A stretch of DNA of 64,000 nt, taken from NCBI RefSeq assembly GCF_001643375.1, contig NZ_LSHB01000002.1:1-64000 (forward strand), read 5' to 3'. Below are positions 42,193 to 50,554 of this stretch, in pieces. Below the pieces are notes generated by a model that saw only the letters and a list, made by a program, of their open reading frames with translations, was not told where the DNA came from and ran no database searches. Each line of letters opens with the position of its first letter. Position 1 is the first letter of the stretch. This stretch comes from Chryseobacterium sp. FP211-J200. Lineage in GTDB: Bacteria; Bacteroidota; Bacteroidia; Flavobacteriales; Weeksellaceae. A program made the position numbers and the translations under genes.

Positions 42193-43557
42193 TTATTTAT
42201 TAAAAATCACAGTGAAAAGATTCTCATGATCTGAAAGTGAATTGTAAGAAATCTCCGCTTTGTGATATTCCAAAATACGTTTTACGATGCGCAAACCAAG
42301 GCCGGAACCTGATTTGTTTTGAGAATTGCTGCCTCGCATAAACGCTTCGAAGAGTTTTTCTCTTTCGGAAATTGGAATAATCGTGCCTTTTGAGAAAACA
42401 TTGACGATGATCCGGAATTCGGTTTCCTTTATGGAAATATCAACTTCTTGATCATATGAATATAAAGCGGCGTTTTTGAACAGATTGACGAATGTAATTT
42501 CGAGTAAAGACTTCACACCTTTTACTGTAAGAATTGCGTCATCACTACTCTCTTCGTCGATCTGGAAATCCATTTTGAAATCGGGAAAATTGCGATGGAC
42601 AGACTCGAAAGCATCGAAAACCACTTCGTCAATACGTACTTCTTCATAAACCGTCGCAATGCCTTCCTTATCGAATTTTGAAAGCAAAAGCAATGAAATC
42701 GTGAGGTCAGACAATTGGTGAACATCCAACAACATTTGCTGCAAAGTCGCTTTGGTCTTGAGTGAATGATTTTCTAATTGAATTAAGTTCTCTAGCTGGA
42801 AAGCCATTCTCGTCAACGGTGTTCGCATCTCGTGGGCTGCACTGGAATTGAAGTCTTTCTGTGACTGGAAAACATCATTCAGACGGTTGGTCATCAGATT
42901 GAAGGATGTTGCCAGAACGCCAATTTCGTCTTTGGGATTTTTGACCACAACGGGCGTGGTCAACCTATGAACGCTGATCTCGGAAATATCGGACTTCAAA
43001 ATCTCCAATGGTTCCAAAAACTTCGAAACGATGTAATAGCTGAAAAACCAGATGAGAAGGATGCTGACGACATAGGAGAAGATCAACATATATTTTAGAA
43101 AGTCAAGCTTGGATTCGCCTGTAACGTCCTGAGCACTGGTAAGAATGTAATAATTATCACCATTGATATTTCGTAAGGCCGCATAGATCTCTGGCGCCGA
43201 ATGTTCTATATAAACCGTTTTTTCTTTGTCCAATCGACTCAGTAGCGTTTCGTCCCAAGTGATCTTCTTATCCTTCAATGTACTGTAAACCAATTGCTTT
43301 TCTGCATTGAAGATCATAATATTCTCATTCAGCAAAACGTTATCCGAGTTCTCATCAAAGAAAATAGGCGCTTCCTTTTCAAAATCTCTGGATTTCTCTA
43401 TAAAGTTGACCGTGAAAACCAATCGTTTTTGGAATCTTTCCTTAAACTCATCTCTCCTAAAATCGTTGAAAGAAATATAGACCACAAACATCATGATCCC
43501 GAAGATCAGAGAAAATGCGATGCTGAGACTAAGTGCTATTCGGCGTTTTAGAGACAT
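42193..43557 (-). CDS. Sensor histidine kinase
   Basis: Membrane kinase of 454 residues: transmembrane helix 1 at about 8-30, a periplasmic sensing domain of about 115 residues, helix 2 at about 150-172, HAMP, the phospho-acceptor His in AAHEMRTPLTRMAFQ, and an ATPase domain with VNLFKNAALYSYD (N box) and GSGLGLRIVKRIL (G box). The two-component order response regulator then kinase, and proximity to the efflux operon, recall CusRS-type metal sensing, but the periplasmic domain shows no metal-binding signature I recognise. It lies 60 nt after the regulator gene. Confidence 0.92.
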   Translation of the reverse strand: MSLKRRIALSLSIAFSLIFGIMMFVVYISFNDFRRDEFKERFQKRLVFTVNFIEKSRDFEKEAPIFFDENSDNVLLNENIMIFNAEKQLVYSTLKDKKITWDETLLSRLDKEKTVYIEHSAPEIYAALRNINGDNYYILTSAQDVTGESKLDFLKYMLIFSYVVSILLIWFFSYYIVSKFLEPLEILKSDISEISVHRLTTPVVVKNPKDEIGVLATSFNLMTNRLNDVFQSQKDFNSSAAHEMRTPLTRMAFQLENLIQLENHSLKTKATLQQMLLDVHQLSDLTISLLLLSKFDKEGIATVYEEVRIDEVVFDAFESVHRNFPDFKMDFQIDEESSDDAILTVKGVKSLLEITFVNLFKNAALYSYDQEVDISIKETEFRIIVNVFSKGTIIPISEREKLFEAFMRGSNSQNKSGSGLGLRIVKRILEYHKAEISYNSLSDHENLFTVIFNK

Positions 43558-43560
43558 GAT

Positions 43561-43591
43561 CTATAAATGATGAATGATAAGTGATAAACGA
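43561..43591. repeat. TGATAAGTGATAAACGA simple repeat
   Basis: ATGATGAATGATAAGTGATA followed by AACGA between the regulator and kinase genes. It matches the left arm of the inverted repeat at 56967-57028 but has no right arm here. Confidence 0.45.
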
Positions 43592-43617
43592 CCAAGTTCT
43601 AATTTTCAACTTTGAAT

Positions 43618-44295
43618 TTATAATGGACTTAGGTAATATCCGAAACCTGGCCTGGTGTGGATGAGTTTGGTTTTGAAGTTCTTATCAATTTTTTTACGGA
43701 GGAAATTGATGTAAACTTCAATCGCGTTGTTGGTGGATTGGAATTGATTTTTCCAGACTTCGTCGGAAATGTATTGTTTGGAAAGTGTTCTTCCGTTCGC
43801 TCTTGCAAGTAAAACCAATAACTGAAATTCTTTCACCGTCAAACTGATCTCTTCACCGGAGCGGAAAACCTTGCTGTCTTCTGGGAAGATCTCGAGATCT
43901 TCTATGACGATTTTTTCGACTTCTTCTGTCTTTGGCGTCAATCTTCGCATTTGGGAATTGATCCTCAATAATAATTCCTCCAACAAAAATGGTTTCACAA
44001 GATAATCGTCTGCAGCGTGCAGAAAAGCTTCCTTCTTCTCCTCGATGCCGTCGTAGGCAGAGATGATGATGATCGGCGTTTCGGAATTGGTCTCGCGAAT
44101 GGTTTTGCAGATCTCCAGTCCGTTGATCTTAGGAACATTGATGTCCAATAAAAAAATATCGTATGCTTTGTTGGTGAACATATTCAGGAACACTTCGCCG
44201 TCTTCAGCTTTGTCAGTTTTTATGGATCTCGATTCCAGAAAAAGTGCAATTTCTGAAGAGAGAACAGAATCGTCTTCTAAAAGTAATGCCTGCAT
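43618..44295 (-). CDS. OmpR-family response regulator
   Basis: A 225-residue response regulator. The receiver has the acidic pocket LLEDDSVL, phospho-acceptor Asp in FLLDINVPKING (about residue 52), the Thr/Ser switch in IIIISAYDG and Lys in DYLVKPFLLEELL. The C-terminal winged helix has ISLTVKEFQLLVLLARANGR and NAIEVYINFLRKKIDK. It is followed by its cognate histidine kinase. Likely targets are the adjacent efflux and GLPGLI genes (inference). Confidence 0.95.
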   Translation of the reverse strand: MQALLLEDDSVLSSEIALFLESRSIKTDKAEDGEVFLNMFTNKAYDIFLLDINVPKINGLEICKTIRETNSETPIIIISAYDGIEEKKEAFLHAADDYLVKPFLLEELLLRINSQMRRLTPKTEEVEKIVIEDLEIFPEDSKVFRSGEEISLTVKEFQLLVLLARANGRTLSKQYISDEVWKNQFQSTNNAIEVYINFLRKKIDKNFKTKLIHTRPGFGYYLSPL

Positions 44296-44418
44296 TTGAT
44301 GAGAATTTTTTACAAATATGGGAAAAAGTAAATTGGCAATTTGAAAAGTGAAAAATCTTTTATTTTACGCTAAGATTTTAACTAAATTCGCTTCAATCTA
44401 ATTTTCAAGCTAAAAATA

Positions 44419-45006
44419 ATGAAAGCAAAAATAATAATCGTTTTAATTTTCTTTTTTTCAATCCTTTCCTTTGGGCAAACCAAGACTAACAATTACGAGA
44501 ATGATATCAAAAAATCTTTAGGCCAATTCGTGCAAAATATCAAGACAAAAAATATCAATAATGCTGTCGAATGTATTTATCCTAAATTTTTCACAGTTGT
44601 TCCGAAAGAGCAAATGAAGCAAATTTCTAATTTTACTTATAACAATCCAATGCTTGATATCAAGATTTTAGATTTTAAAGCAATAAGCGTAGAAAAACCA
44701 GAAAAGATTAACAATGAATTGTTTTCTATTGTCAATTACAGCTCTAAAATGAATTTGAAAGTTGATTGGAATTCGATTCCCAATGGACAAACCATGAAGA
44801 AACAAATCAATGACGGTTTGTACAAAAAATTTGGAAAAGCTAATGTGACCTATATTCCGAAAGGCGATTATTACTTGATTAATTCAAAAATGAAGGCTTG
44901 TGCGATTTCTGGCAATGGTAAAGATTGGAAATTTTTAATTCTCGAAGAAAGTTACAAGAAAAACTTAAATAATATTTTACCAAAAAAAATCATCGACAAA
45001 TTCTAA
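44419..45006 (+). CDS. Hypothetical secreted protein
   Basis: A 195-residue protein with a signal peptide (IVLIFFFSILSFGQ) and no recognised domain. The mature part has a helical NDIKKSLGQFVQNIKTKNIN opening and a C-terminal GDYYLINSKMKACAISGNGK DWKFL pattern reminiscent of small NTF2-like or DUF4878-type exported proteins, a weak impression. It converges on the ChaN-like gene, the two coding regions overlapping by 4 nt at their ends. Confidence 0.7.
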   Translation: MKAKIIIVLIFFFSILSFGQTKTNNYENDIKKSLGQFVQNIKTKNINNAVECIYPKFFTVVPKEQMKQISNFTYNNPMLDIKILDFKAISVEKPEKINNELFSIVNYSSKMNLKVDWNSIPNGQTMKKQINDGLYKKFGKANVTYIPKGDYYLINSKMKACAISGNGKDWKFLILEESYKKNLNNILPKKIIDKF

Positions 45007-45881
45007 TAAGTCTTCGTCATATCACTCGGAATCACCAAATTGAATTCCGTCGGGATAAAATCTTTTTCAGGTAAAATTAATTCCGGTTTTTCAGATTCAA
45101 AGACAGAGATTACGGCAATTTTCAAATTCGGGTTTTTCTTTTTCAAATACCAATAGATTCCGCCGTATTGCTTGCTGTGATAGTCGCCGTTGTAGTGGAT
45201 AAAGGTCTTTCCAGCCTGTAGATTTTCGAAAATCGATTCTGCCATTGTCGCGTCTTTTATGGCTTGTGCTGAAATGAAGTTCATCAATATCAATTCGTCC
45301 ACGTGGTCGCCCATCAAGGATCTCATTTCTTTGTAGCCAGGCGTTTCCAAAGTGACTTCAATTGGTAATTTGGCAATCCATTTCTTTTCGTTTTCCGGCA
45401 ATTGGTTTAAGCTTTCGATTCCCGATTTTGACGTTTGAGATGCGTATTTTCTGGGAACATTGGTCGCAATGAATTTCAGTTGATGGTCTTTCGCAAAATC
45501 CACCAAAGGTCTGTAATCCGTTTCGTAATTTTTCCAGAGCCTAACAGAATCTTTCATGACTTTCGGGTCAATTTTTCCAGCTAGATAAGAATCAAGCGCT
45601 TTTTGATTGTCTCTTTCAAACATCTCTGCGCCTAGAATGATCTGACCTTTTTTCTGATCAAAAAGCGCTTCCGTTATCCTTTTCTCCAGCCAATGATTGA
45701 TGGAATTATCATGATGTTCGCCAATGAAAACCACATCATAATCTACCAATTGCTTCATGACTTTTTCTGGTGAAACTGCCTTTGACTTTTTATCAAAAAA
45801 CTGATACGAACTGAAATCCTGAGCCTTAAAACCATTAAGATTTAAGATCAAAATAAGCAATACTAACTTTTTCATTTTCAA
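45003..45881 (-). CDS. ChaN-like haem-binding protein
   Basis: A 292-residue exported protein of the ChaN family. It has a signal peptide (LVLLILILNLNGFKAQ) and family motifs VVFIGEHHDNSINHWLEKRI, GAEMFERDNQKALDSYLAG and MAESIFENLQAG, then FIHYNGDYHSKQYG. ChaN of Campylobacter binds haem and is iron-regulated. Its place beside the haem uptake cluster supports a role in haem handling in the periplasm. A terminator-like hairpin lies between it and the HemS-like gene, so it may be transcribed separately. Confidence 0.85.
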   Translation of the reverse strand: MKMKKLVLLILILNLNGFKAQDFSSYQFFDKKSKAVSPEKVMKQLVDYDVVFIGEHHDNSINHWLEKRITEALFDQKKGQIILGAEMFERDNQKALDSYLAGKIDPKVMKDSVRLWKNYETDYRPLVDFAKDHQLKFIATNVPRKYASQTSKSGIESLNQLPENEKKWIAKLPIEVTLETPGYKEMRSLMGDHVDELILMNFISAQAIKDATMAESIFENLQAGKTFIHYNGDYHSKQYGGIYWYLKKKNPNLKIAVISVFESEKPELILPEKDFIPTEFNLVIPSDMTKTY

Positions 45882-45893
45882 ATATATAAAAAA

Positions 45894-45927
45894 GTCGTTC
45901 TAAAGTCAATTAAAACCAAAGAACGAC
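45894..45927 (-). terminator. Terminator after the HemS-like gene
   Basis: On the minus strand GTCGTTCT pairs with AGAACGAC around an 18-nt loop and is followed by a T-run (complement of 45887-45893). The T-run ends 5 nt before the ChaN-like start codon. Confidence 0.6.
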
Positions 45928-45954
45928 CTTGTAATTTATAATAATACTTTCAAT

Positions 45955-46977
45955 TTATAAACCAGCGACTAGATCTTTCCAACCTTGAAGTTCCGGATTC
46001 CCCGGTTTTCTCTTTCCGAAAAGCTGCACGATAAAATCACCTTCTCTGTTGAACACTTCAATCGAAGTGACTTCGCCGTCTTCGGTCGGTTTTTTGGTGA
46101 TCCACGTTTCCGCGATCTTTGTCGTGTCAAGGTGAAGATTGAAATCGGGATCCATCACATTGAACCATTGCTGATGCCAAAGTGTCTTGTTCACTTCGCC
46201 CGTATGGATCTGGATGATTCCTCTGTTCCCAACGAAGATCATAATTGGAAGTTCTTTTTCAGAAGCATCTTCCAACACGTTCACTACTTTAGAATTCTCT
46301 ATTTTCGTAGCGTAACCTTCTGGCGCCAATCTCAATGCCTGAGTTCTAGTCACACCGAATTTCCTAAGCATCATAAAGAAATCGTGTGTGTCTTTCAGGT
46401 CTTTCCAAGCCTGTTGGAAACCAGCCACATCGATATCTGAATCTGCTTTCTCTGCAGGTTTACCAGGAACAGACTCGGTAACAACATTTGGAGATTGCTC
46501 ATCCGCTGCATATTTCTTTGTCAAAGCATCGAATTCTGCTTCGTTGCTTTTGTTTGTCAAATAGATCTTGTGAAGCGCCAAGCCATCTTTTCCGAAGAAT
46601 TGCAAGCTTTTTCTGTCGCCCTCGATCACAGAAAAACCGAATTTCCAAGAGTTGATGAAGATTCTTAGATCGATATCTTCACCAACGAAAACCTGTCCGT
46701 GAGGATTGCTGAAATCTGGATTCAAATAGATTCCTTTTCTTTCGTGCACGCATTCGTCGTTTCTGGTCAAAGCCATTACTTTTTCAAGTTTGACAACTTC
46801 CTGAAGAAGGTCTGCAAATTCTGGCTTCAAAACCGTAACTCCGTTTCCTACGTTTACAGCAAGCAATTCAGCTTCGCTCACACCTAATTGTTCTGCCGCG
46901 TTTCTTATTCTCAAATGTGGGTTTTCTGCTTTCAGTGCTTCCCATTTTTCTTTTAATTCATTAATTAATGTACTCAT
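45955..46977 (-). CDS. HemS/ChuS-like hemin-degrading or haem-trafficking protein
   Basis: Cytosolic haem-handling protein of 340 residues, made of two structural repeats. The N-terminal half has LRIRNAAEQLGVSEAELLAV and VMALTRNDECVHERKG; the second half repeats the pattern as GVTRTQALRLAPEGYA and LPIMIFVGNRGIIQIHTGEV. VMDPDFNLHLDTTKIAETWI and the C-terminal DFIVQLFGKRKPGNPELQGW are family hallmarks. Members bind haem and in some species break it open to release iron. It is downstream of the methyltransferase and transporter genes of the haem cluster, separated from the former by a repeat-containing gap. Confidence 0.92.
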   Translation of the reverse strand: MSTLINELKEKWEALKAENPHLRIRNAAEQLGVSEAELLAVNVGNGVTVLKPEFADLLQEVVKLEKVMALTRNDECVHERKGIYLNPDFSNPHGQVFVGEDIDLRIFINSWKFGFSVIEGDRKSLQFFGKDGLALHKIYLTNKSNEAEFDALTKKYAADEQSPNVVTESVPGKPAEKADSDIDVAGFQQAWKDLKDTHDFFMMLRKFGVTRTQALRLAPEGYATKIENSKVVNVLEDASEKELPIMIFVGNRGIIQIHTGEVNKTLWHQQWFNVMDPDFNLHLDTTKIAETWITKKPTEDGEVTSIEVFNREGDFIVQLFGKRKPGNPELQGWKDLVAGL

Positions 46978-47002
46978 ATTAATTTATTTTGTTTAGTATT
47001 TT

Positions 47003-47088
47003 TTGCACGCAAAGTGCGCTAAGATTTTTTTTAATCTTATTGAAAATATTAAGTTTCGCAAAGGCGTAAAACTCATCAAAGATTATTT
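47003..47088. repeat. GCACGCAAAGTGCGC...CGCAAAGGCGTAAA intergenic repeat
   Basis: Fills the gap between the methyltransferase and HemS-like genes: GCACGCAAAGTGCGCTAAG, an A/T tract with TTTTAATCTTATT, then AAGTTTCGCAAAGGCGTAAA. The wording resembles common flavobacterial intergenic repeats. It shows no open frame or promoter I can support. Confidence 0.45.
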
Positions 47089-47105
47089 TTAGTTTAAAAA
47101 TGAAT

Positions 47106-47750
47106 TTATTTTTTGATTGTCAGAACTTGATATTCTCTTTTTACTGATTCGCCAGTCTTACTTGTAATTAATTCTTCTTTGTCCGATTTGATCATCCTTT
47201 TAAAATTCGTCTGTGAGATCAGCAATTCGATGTCTTCGTAATTGTAAAGCTTGAAATCTGTTGTGAAAGGCAATGTTTTCATAAAATCCTTCTTCGCAAA
47301 AGTGAGGACAAAACTGCCGTGTTCCTTTAAAACCCTATAAATTTCATTAAGAAAATCGACTGGACTTTCCCAGAAATAGATGGTATTGACCGTTAATATT
47401 TTATCAAAACTTTCATTCTCAAAAGGAATCTTTTTCCCATCATACAATTGAAACTTAGCTTGAGAAAGATATTTCTGATTGATGATTTCAGCTTCCGACT
47501 TCATTGTCTCAGAGATTTCCAGACCTGTGTAATTGATGTTATCTGCAAAATCCAAAAGGTAAGACAAATGTCCAGCGTTGCCATGACCAAGCTCCAAAAC
47601 CTTTTCGTTATCCATTAACAGCAAAGATTTGATGGTTTCTTTGGTCATCGAAATATTGGTCTCGTTCATCATTTTGGCGACATCCTTTCCAACTTCTCCT
47701 TCTGGATTTGATAACTGTTGTGCTAATATTTTGAGTTCGTTTTCTGTCAT
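47106..47750 (-). CDS. Class I SAM-dependent methyltransferase
   Basis: A 214-residue Rossmann-fold methyltransferase. Motif I is VLELGHGNAGHLSYLLDFA, motif II-like YTGLEISETMKSEAE, motif post-I KIPFENESFDKILTVNTIYF, and a conserved EIYRVLKEHGSFVLTFAKKD. The substrate is unknown. It is 16 nt downstream of hmuV within the haem uptake cluster, so it is probably co-transcribed with it. A link with haem or haem-breakdown product modification is possible but not supported by any motif. Confidence 0.85.
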   Translation of the reverse strand: MTENELKILAQQLSNPEGEVGKDVAKMMNETNISMTKETIKSLLLMDNEKVLELGHGNAGHLSYLLDFADNINYTGLEISETMKSEAEIINQKYLSQAKFQLYDGKKIPFENESFDKILTVNTIYFWESPVDFLNEIYRVLKEHGSFVLTFAKKDFMKTLPFTTDFKLYNYEDIELLISQTNFKRMIKSDKEELITSKTGESVKREYQVLTIKK

Positions 47751-47766
47751 TAGTTTTAGTTTTTAT

Positions 47767-48543
47767 TTAACCAAATAAGATCATCGTATTGTCATTGACC
47801 GGATGTTTGCAGATCGTACAAGGGAAATTGTAAGCCTTGGAAATGGTTTCTGCGGTGAACACTTTTTCTGGTGAGCCGTAAGATAAAACCGAGCCTTTTT
47901 CCATTAATAAAATATGGTCCGCGAACTGTGCCGCCAGATTTAGGTCGTGCAAGACAACGATTGCTGTGTTATTATTCTTAGTAAAATTCTTTATCAGTTC
48001 CAATGTTTTGTATTGGTGCTTAATATCCAGATTATTAAGTGGTTCGTCCAGGAAAAGTAAAGTATTTTCTATCTCATTGTCCAACTGCGCTAAAACTCTC
48101 GCCAAGTGAACACGCTGCTTCTCGCCACCAGAAAGTGAATTGTATTCTCGCTTTTGAAAATGTACCACATCGGTTTCAACCATCGCTTTTTCCACCGATT
48201 GGAAATCTTCCTGATGCGGCTGTGAACTGAAATAGGGATAACGTCCCATCATCACAACATCGGCTACTAAAAGCGGAATATCCTGCGCGTTGTGCTGAGA
48301 GAATTTGGCTTTGTGTTTGGACAGTTCTTCCAGATTCCAATCGGACAGGATCTTGTCTTTGAATTGGATATTCTTTTTGTTATCCGTTTTAATTTCGTTC
48401 GCTAATAAATTCAGAAGGCTAGATTTCCCTGCGCCATTTGGACCTACGATCGCCAAAAATTCTCCGAAACCGACATTGACATCAACATCCTTCAAGATGC
48501 TGACTTTTTGACTTAGATAATTGATCTTTTGCCCTTTTATCAT
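47767..48543 (-). CDS. hmuV: Haem ABC importer ATP-binding protein
   Basis: ATPase of the haem importer, 258 residues: Walker A GPNGAGKSSLLNLLA (about 34-48), Q-loop around KFSQHNAQDIPLLVADVVM, signature YNSLSGGEKQRVHLARVLAQ, Walker B LLFLDEPLNNLD and switch His in VLHDLNLAAQF. The family-typical VVMMGRYPYFSS is present. It overlaps the permease gene by 4 nt, and HmuT/HmuU/TonB receptor upstream define the pathway, so the gene name is well supported by context. Confidence 0.93.
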   Translation of the reverse strand: MIKGQKINYLSQKVSILKDVDVNVGFGEFLAIVGPNGAGKSSLLNLLANEIKTDNKKNIQFKDKILSDWNLEELSKHKAKFSQHNAQDIPLLVADVVMMGRYPYFSSQPHQEDFQSVEKAMVETDVVHFQKREYNSLSGGEKQRVHLARVLAQLDNEIENTLLFLDEPLNNLDIKHQYKTLELIKNFTKNNNTAIVVLHDLNLAAQFADHILLMEKGSVLSYGSPEKVFTAETISKAYNFPCTICKHPVNDNTMILFG

Positions 48544-49598
48544 CTTAAGGTGTTTTTAAATTTAATTAAAATGGCAATAAAAATTGGTCCTCCGATCAAT
48601 GAAGTCAAGATTCCGATCGGAAGTTCTGAAGGCGCCACAATCGTCCTGCTTATCGTGTCTGCAAACAGTAACAAAATACTTCCACAGATGGCTGACAACG
48701 GTAAAATAAAATGGTAATCGGAACGGAAAAGCAATCTCAGAATATAAGGAACAATCAGCCCAACGAATCCAATCGTTCCGGAAAATGCGACGCAAGTTCC
48801 CACCATCAAAGCGGTTAAAACGACAATCTGTTTCTTCAAAGTTTCAACATTGATTCCCAAATGTTGCGCATCTTTTTCGCCTAACATCATAGCATTTAAA
48901 GCTTTTCCTTTTGGTAAAATAATGAGGTATGATAATATTAAAACAATTGTCAAAATAATATTTTTCGTCCAAGTAGCTCCCGCTAAACTGCCTAAATTCC
49001 AGAAGGTCAAATCTCTTAATTGTTCATCTTTTGAAATGTAGATCAGAAATCCCGTAATTGAAAATCCAATGGAAGTAATGGCGACTCCGCTTAGAAGCAT
49101 CATTACCACATTGGTTTTTCCGCCAGATGTTGAGATCCTGTAGACGATGATCATCGCCAACAATGCACCGACGAACGCAGAAACACCGACTAAAGAATTC
49201 CTTACAATTTCTGGAAGATAAGCCTCAAATGTATGTCCTAAAACAATGGCAATCGCTGCCAACAATGTAGCTCCAGAAGTAAGACCAATCGCCTCACCCG
49301 TAGCCAATGGATTTTTGAACATTCCTTGCAACGTAGTTCCGGAAACGGCCAACATACTTCCAACGAGAACGGCCATCACAATTCTGGAAGTCCGGACGTC
49401 CCAAATGATATATTTCTCACTCAAGGAAATTGACGAATCGCCTGTAATAAATTTCCAAAAAACCTCATAGGAACTGGATCTACCGAAATCAAAAACCCCG
49501 ATATTCATAGACAAAACCATCATCAGCATTAATAAAAAAAGACCGATAATGGCGTAAAATGTAAGACTTTTTGATTTCAAAATGTTGTTTTTTTTCAT
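48540..49598 (-). CDS. hmuU: Haem ABC importer permease (FecCD family)
   Basis: Inner-membrane permease of 352 residues with about ten helices. Family motifs are WDVRTSRIVMAVLVGSMLAV, NPLATGEAIGLTSGATLLAA and FSGTIGFVGLIVPYILRLLF. It works with HmuV (4-nt overlap) and HmuT (46 nt upstream). The run of neighbours, from TonB receptor to HemS, makes haem the probable substrate. Confidence 0.93.
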   Translation of the reverse strand: MKKNNILKSKSLTFYAIIGLFLLMLMMVLSMNIGVFDFGRSSSYEVFWKFITGDSSISLSEKYIIWDVRTSRIVMAVLVGSMLAVSGTTLQGMFKNPLATGEAIGLTSGATLLAAIAIVLGHTFEAYLPEIVRNSLVGVSAFVGALLAMIIVYRISTSGGKTNVVMMLLSGVAITSIGFSITGFLIYISKDEQLRDLTFWNLGSLAGATWTKNIILTIVLILSYLIILPKGKALNAMMLGEKDAQHLGINVETLKKQIVVLTALMVGTCVAFSGTIGFVGLIVPYILRLLFRSDYHFILPLSAICGSILLLFADTISRTIVAPSELPIGILTSLIGGPIFIAILIKFKNTLR

Positions 49599-49644
49599 AG
49601 GAATAAATTCCTATGTTAGAAAATCTATCGTCCCTTTGAGACTT

Positions 49645-50526
49645 CTATTTTGTGGATTCTATTAACAGTTTGTTCAGGCTGGCAGCTGCTTCCCCAACTC
49701 TTGGACCGAATGAAGATAACAATCCGCCATCCATAGCAATCACTCTTTTATTTTTACCAGCGTTGGTCTGAGGAACGCCTGGCATTTTAAGAGCACCATC
49801 TATTCCACCAGAACCTTGTAGCCCGCTGCTGAAGAACAATAAGACATCTGGATTTGATTGTACGACTGCTTCCGGTGTCAACGGTTTGAAATCTTCGAAG
49901 TCATTGGCTGCATTCTCGCCGCCAGCAATCTCAATGATTTTAGCCATTGGTGTGTTTTTGCCCCCGACCATCATCATGTTTCCTCTTGCGTAGATGAATA
50001 GGACTTTTGGTTTTTTAGCGATTGGCTTGATTTGCTTAATATCCGCATCGATTTTATCGATTAAGGTTTGCTGGTTTGTGTTTCCTAAAGCTTTGGCAAC
50101 CTGGTCAATTAATTTCTTCGTTCCATCGATCGTGAATTCTTGATTGAACAACTCGGATTTGATCCCTGAAGCTTTGATCTTTGTCAACAGGTCTGGATTG
50201 ATGTCTTTGTCAGAAGCGACAATCAAAGATGGATTAAGCGCCAAAAGCGGCTCAATCGTCATCGAACGGACATGACCTAACTCTTCTGCTGTATTTTTCA
50301 AAGTCTCCGGATAGGTGCTCGTTACATCTATTCCAACAATCTCCTTCTCGTGGCCCAAGGCCACAACGATCTCGGTAATTCCGCCGCTGATACTTACAAT
50401 TCTTTGGTTGGAAACTGGTTTTTCAGATTTGGTTTCTGGAGTGGTTGCCACTTTGGAATCTTCTTTTTTACAAGAGACGCCGGCAAGAAGTATTGCTGAA
50501 ATAAGGGCTATTTTGATGTTTTTCAT
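49645..50526 (-). CDS. hmuT: Haem ABC importer substrate-binding lipoprotein
   Basis: Binding protein of 293 residues with a lipoprotein signal, lipobox GVSC (about residues 16-19). The class III periplasmic binding fold is indicated by ISGGITEIVVALGHEKEIVG, VRSMTIEPLLALNPSLIVAS and FKPLTPEAVVQSNPDVLLF. In HmuT/ShuT, Tyr or His residues contact haem; a candidate Tyr lies in VLFIYARGNMMMVGG. It passes haem from the outer-membrane receptor to HmuUV. Confidence 0.92.
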   Translation of the reverse strand: MKNIKIALISAILLAGVSCKKEDSKVATTPETKSEKPVSNQRIVSISGGITEIVVALGHEKEIVGIDVTSTYPETLKNTAEELGHVRSMTIEPLLALNPSLIVASDKDINPDLLTKIKASGIKSELFNQEFTIDGTKKLIDQVAKALGNTNQQTLIDKIDADIKQIKPIAKKPKVLFIYARGNMMMVGGKNTPMAKIIEIAGGENAANDFEDFKPLTPEAVVQSNPDVLLFFSSGLQGSGGIDGALKMPGVPQTNAGKNKRVIAMDGGLLSSFGPRVGEAAASLNKLLIESTK

Positions 50527-50554
50527 TGTTTATTTTATTGTAGTTTGATTTGGC

